Positions 6,563-6,946 of a stretch of 6,946 nucleotides of DNA are shown one piece after another. The notes beneath the pieces are model-generated. The model saw only the letters and a list, made by a program, of their open reading frames with translations, was not told the origin of the DNA and did not search any database. Every line of letters starts with the position of its first letter. Within the stretch, counting starts at the first letter, position 1. Origin of the DNA: Candidatus Odyssella thessalonicensis (GTDB lineage Bacteria > Pseudomonadota > Alphaproteobacteria > Bin65); assembly GCA_005240015.1 (NCBI GenBank), contig SBBV01000092.1, positions 1 through 6,946 on the forward strand. Direction: 5' to 3'. Made by a program: the position numbers and the translations under genes.

Positions 6563-6946
6563 TCACTTCCCTTTGAACTCGGGTTTTGCCTTCGCCAGGA
6601 ACGCGCGATAGCCGATGCGGAAGTCCTCGGTGCCGAAGCAGGCATAGCCTTCGTCGAGCTCCGCTTCGGTGAGCGGGCGCGGATCGGCGAGGCGCTTCGC
6701 GAATTTCTTGTGCCAGCGCGCCACCAGCGGCGCACCCTCGGCGATGCGGCGCGCGGCGGCGTAGGCCTCGTCGAGCACCGCGCCGTCGTCGACGACGCGC
6801 GTCACCAGGCCTTTCTCCTTGGCCTCGTCGGCGCCGAAGATGCGGCCTTCCAGCAGGATCTCGAGCGCAACCGTGCGCCCCACGAGGTCGATGAGCGCGC
6901 CGATCTCGGCATAGGCCATCACGAGGCCCAGATTCTTGATCGGCGC
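6563..6946 (-). CDS. Enoyl-CoA hydratase/isomerase (crotonase) family protein, C-terminal part only
   Basis: The last 127 residues of a crotonase-family protein; the N-terminal half lies beyond the right edge, and the frame is open to base 6946 (first visible residues APIKNLGLVMAY). The GTG and ATG at 6922-6917 are internal, not starts. Diagnostic stretches are LVGRTVALEILLEGRIFGADEAKEKGLV, matching the family's 'AVGxxxAxEMxLTGxxxxAxxAxxxGLV' helix region, and the C-terminal CFGTEDFRIGYRAFLAKAKP ending in FKGK, the last helix typical of enoyl-CoA hydratases. Aligned by eye with mammalian mitochondrial enoyl-CoA hydratase, the position of the catalytic Glu164 ('QPE') is occupied by isoleucine ('API'), so normal hydratase activity is doubtful. 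It is encoded upstream of the CoA-transferase, on the same strand, across a 173-bp gap filled by a long inverted repeat. Confidence 0.9.
   Translation of the reverse strand, partial: APIKNLGLVMAYAEIGALIDLVGRTVALEILLEGRIFGADEAKEKGLVTRVVDDGAVLDEAYAAARRIAEGAPLVARWHKKFAKRLADPRPLTEAELDEGYACFGTEDFRIGYRAFLAKAKPEFKGK

Noticed and set aside
6390..6566. N-terminal extension of the CoA-transferase into the upstream repeat
   Set aside because: The frame is open, but the extra 59 residues are translated repeat DNA with no family similarity; the conserved protein begins close to the ATG at 6389.
6917..6922. GTG/ATG as the start of the crotonase-family gene
   Set aside because: The frame continues upstream to the window edge with family-like sequence, and a protein starting here would lack the CoA-binding half; the gene is cut by the window.

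Overview
The window is GC-rich chromosomal DNA (roughly two thirds G+C by eye). Its codon use and protein types fit an alphaproteobacterium, probably of the Hyphomicrobiales (Bradyrhizobium/Xanthobacteraceae-like). Supporting signs are the Tat-dependent Leu/Ile/Val-type binding protein, an HpaB-family monooxygenase, palindromic intergenic repeats and a perfect FNR/FixK-type box. The taxonomic call is an inference.

Five protein genes are visible, all on the minus strand. In the direction of transcription (right to left) they are: the C-terminal part of an enoyl-CoA hydratase/isomerase-family protein (6563-6946, cut by the window edge); a complete CaiB/BaiF-type CoA-transferase (5175-6389); a complete RhlE-like DEAD-box RNA helicase that most likely starts at TTG (3603-4823); a complete HpaB-family flavin-dependent monooxygenase (1640-3223); and a complete Tat-exported ABC-transporter substrate-binding protein (82-1389). 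None of the genes overlap. They are separated by 170-380 bp gaps rich in inverted repeats, so this looks like several short transcription units rather than one tight operon. The crotonase and CoA-transferase suggest acyl-CoA or organic-acid catabolism. The monooxygenase and solute-binding protein could serve uptake and hydroxylation of an aromatic or phenolic compound, but no substrate can be read from the sequence. The helicase is a housekeeping RNA-remodelling gene lying between them.

The gaps hold most of the unusual structure: a perfect 74-bp inverted repeat at the very left edge that copies the 3' end of the binding-protein gene (possibly an assembly artefact); a head-to-head pair of REP-like palindromes (1427-1601); a 16-bp perfect palindrome containing a TTGAT-N4-ATCAA box (3421-3436) followed by a cluster of hairpins; a sigma70-type promoter with a dyad over its -10 and a leader of about 190 nt before the helicase; a degenerate palindrome of the widespread 'CGTCATCCTGA...GCGAAGGA' type (5082-5169); and a 144-bp long hairpin built from CACCAAGG repeats (6417-6560). 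I found no rRNA, tRNA, CRISPR array, transposase, phage gene or defence gene, and no new multi-gene system. The coding content is ordinary. The items most worth checking are the left-edge fold-back, the FixK-type box, the missing catalytic glutamate in the crotonase, and the repeat families.
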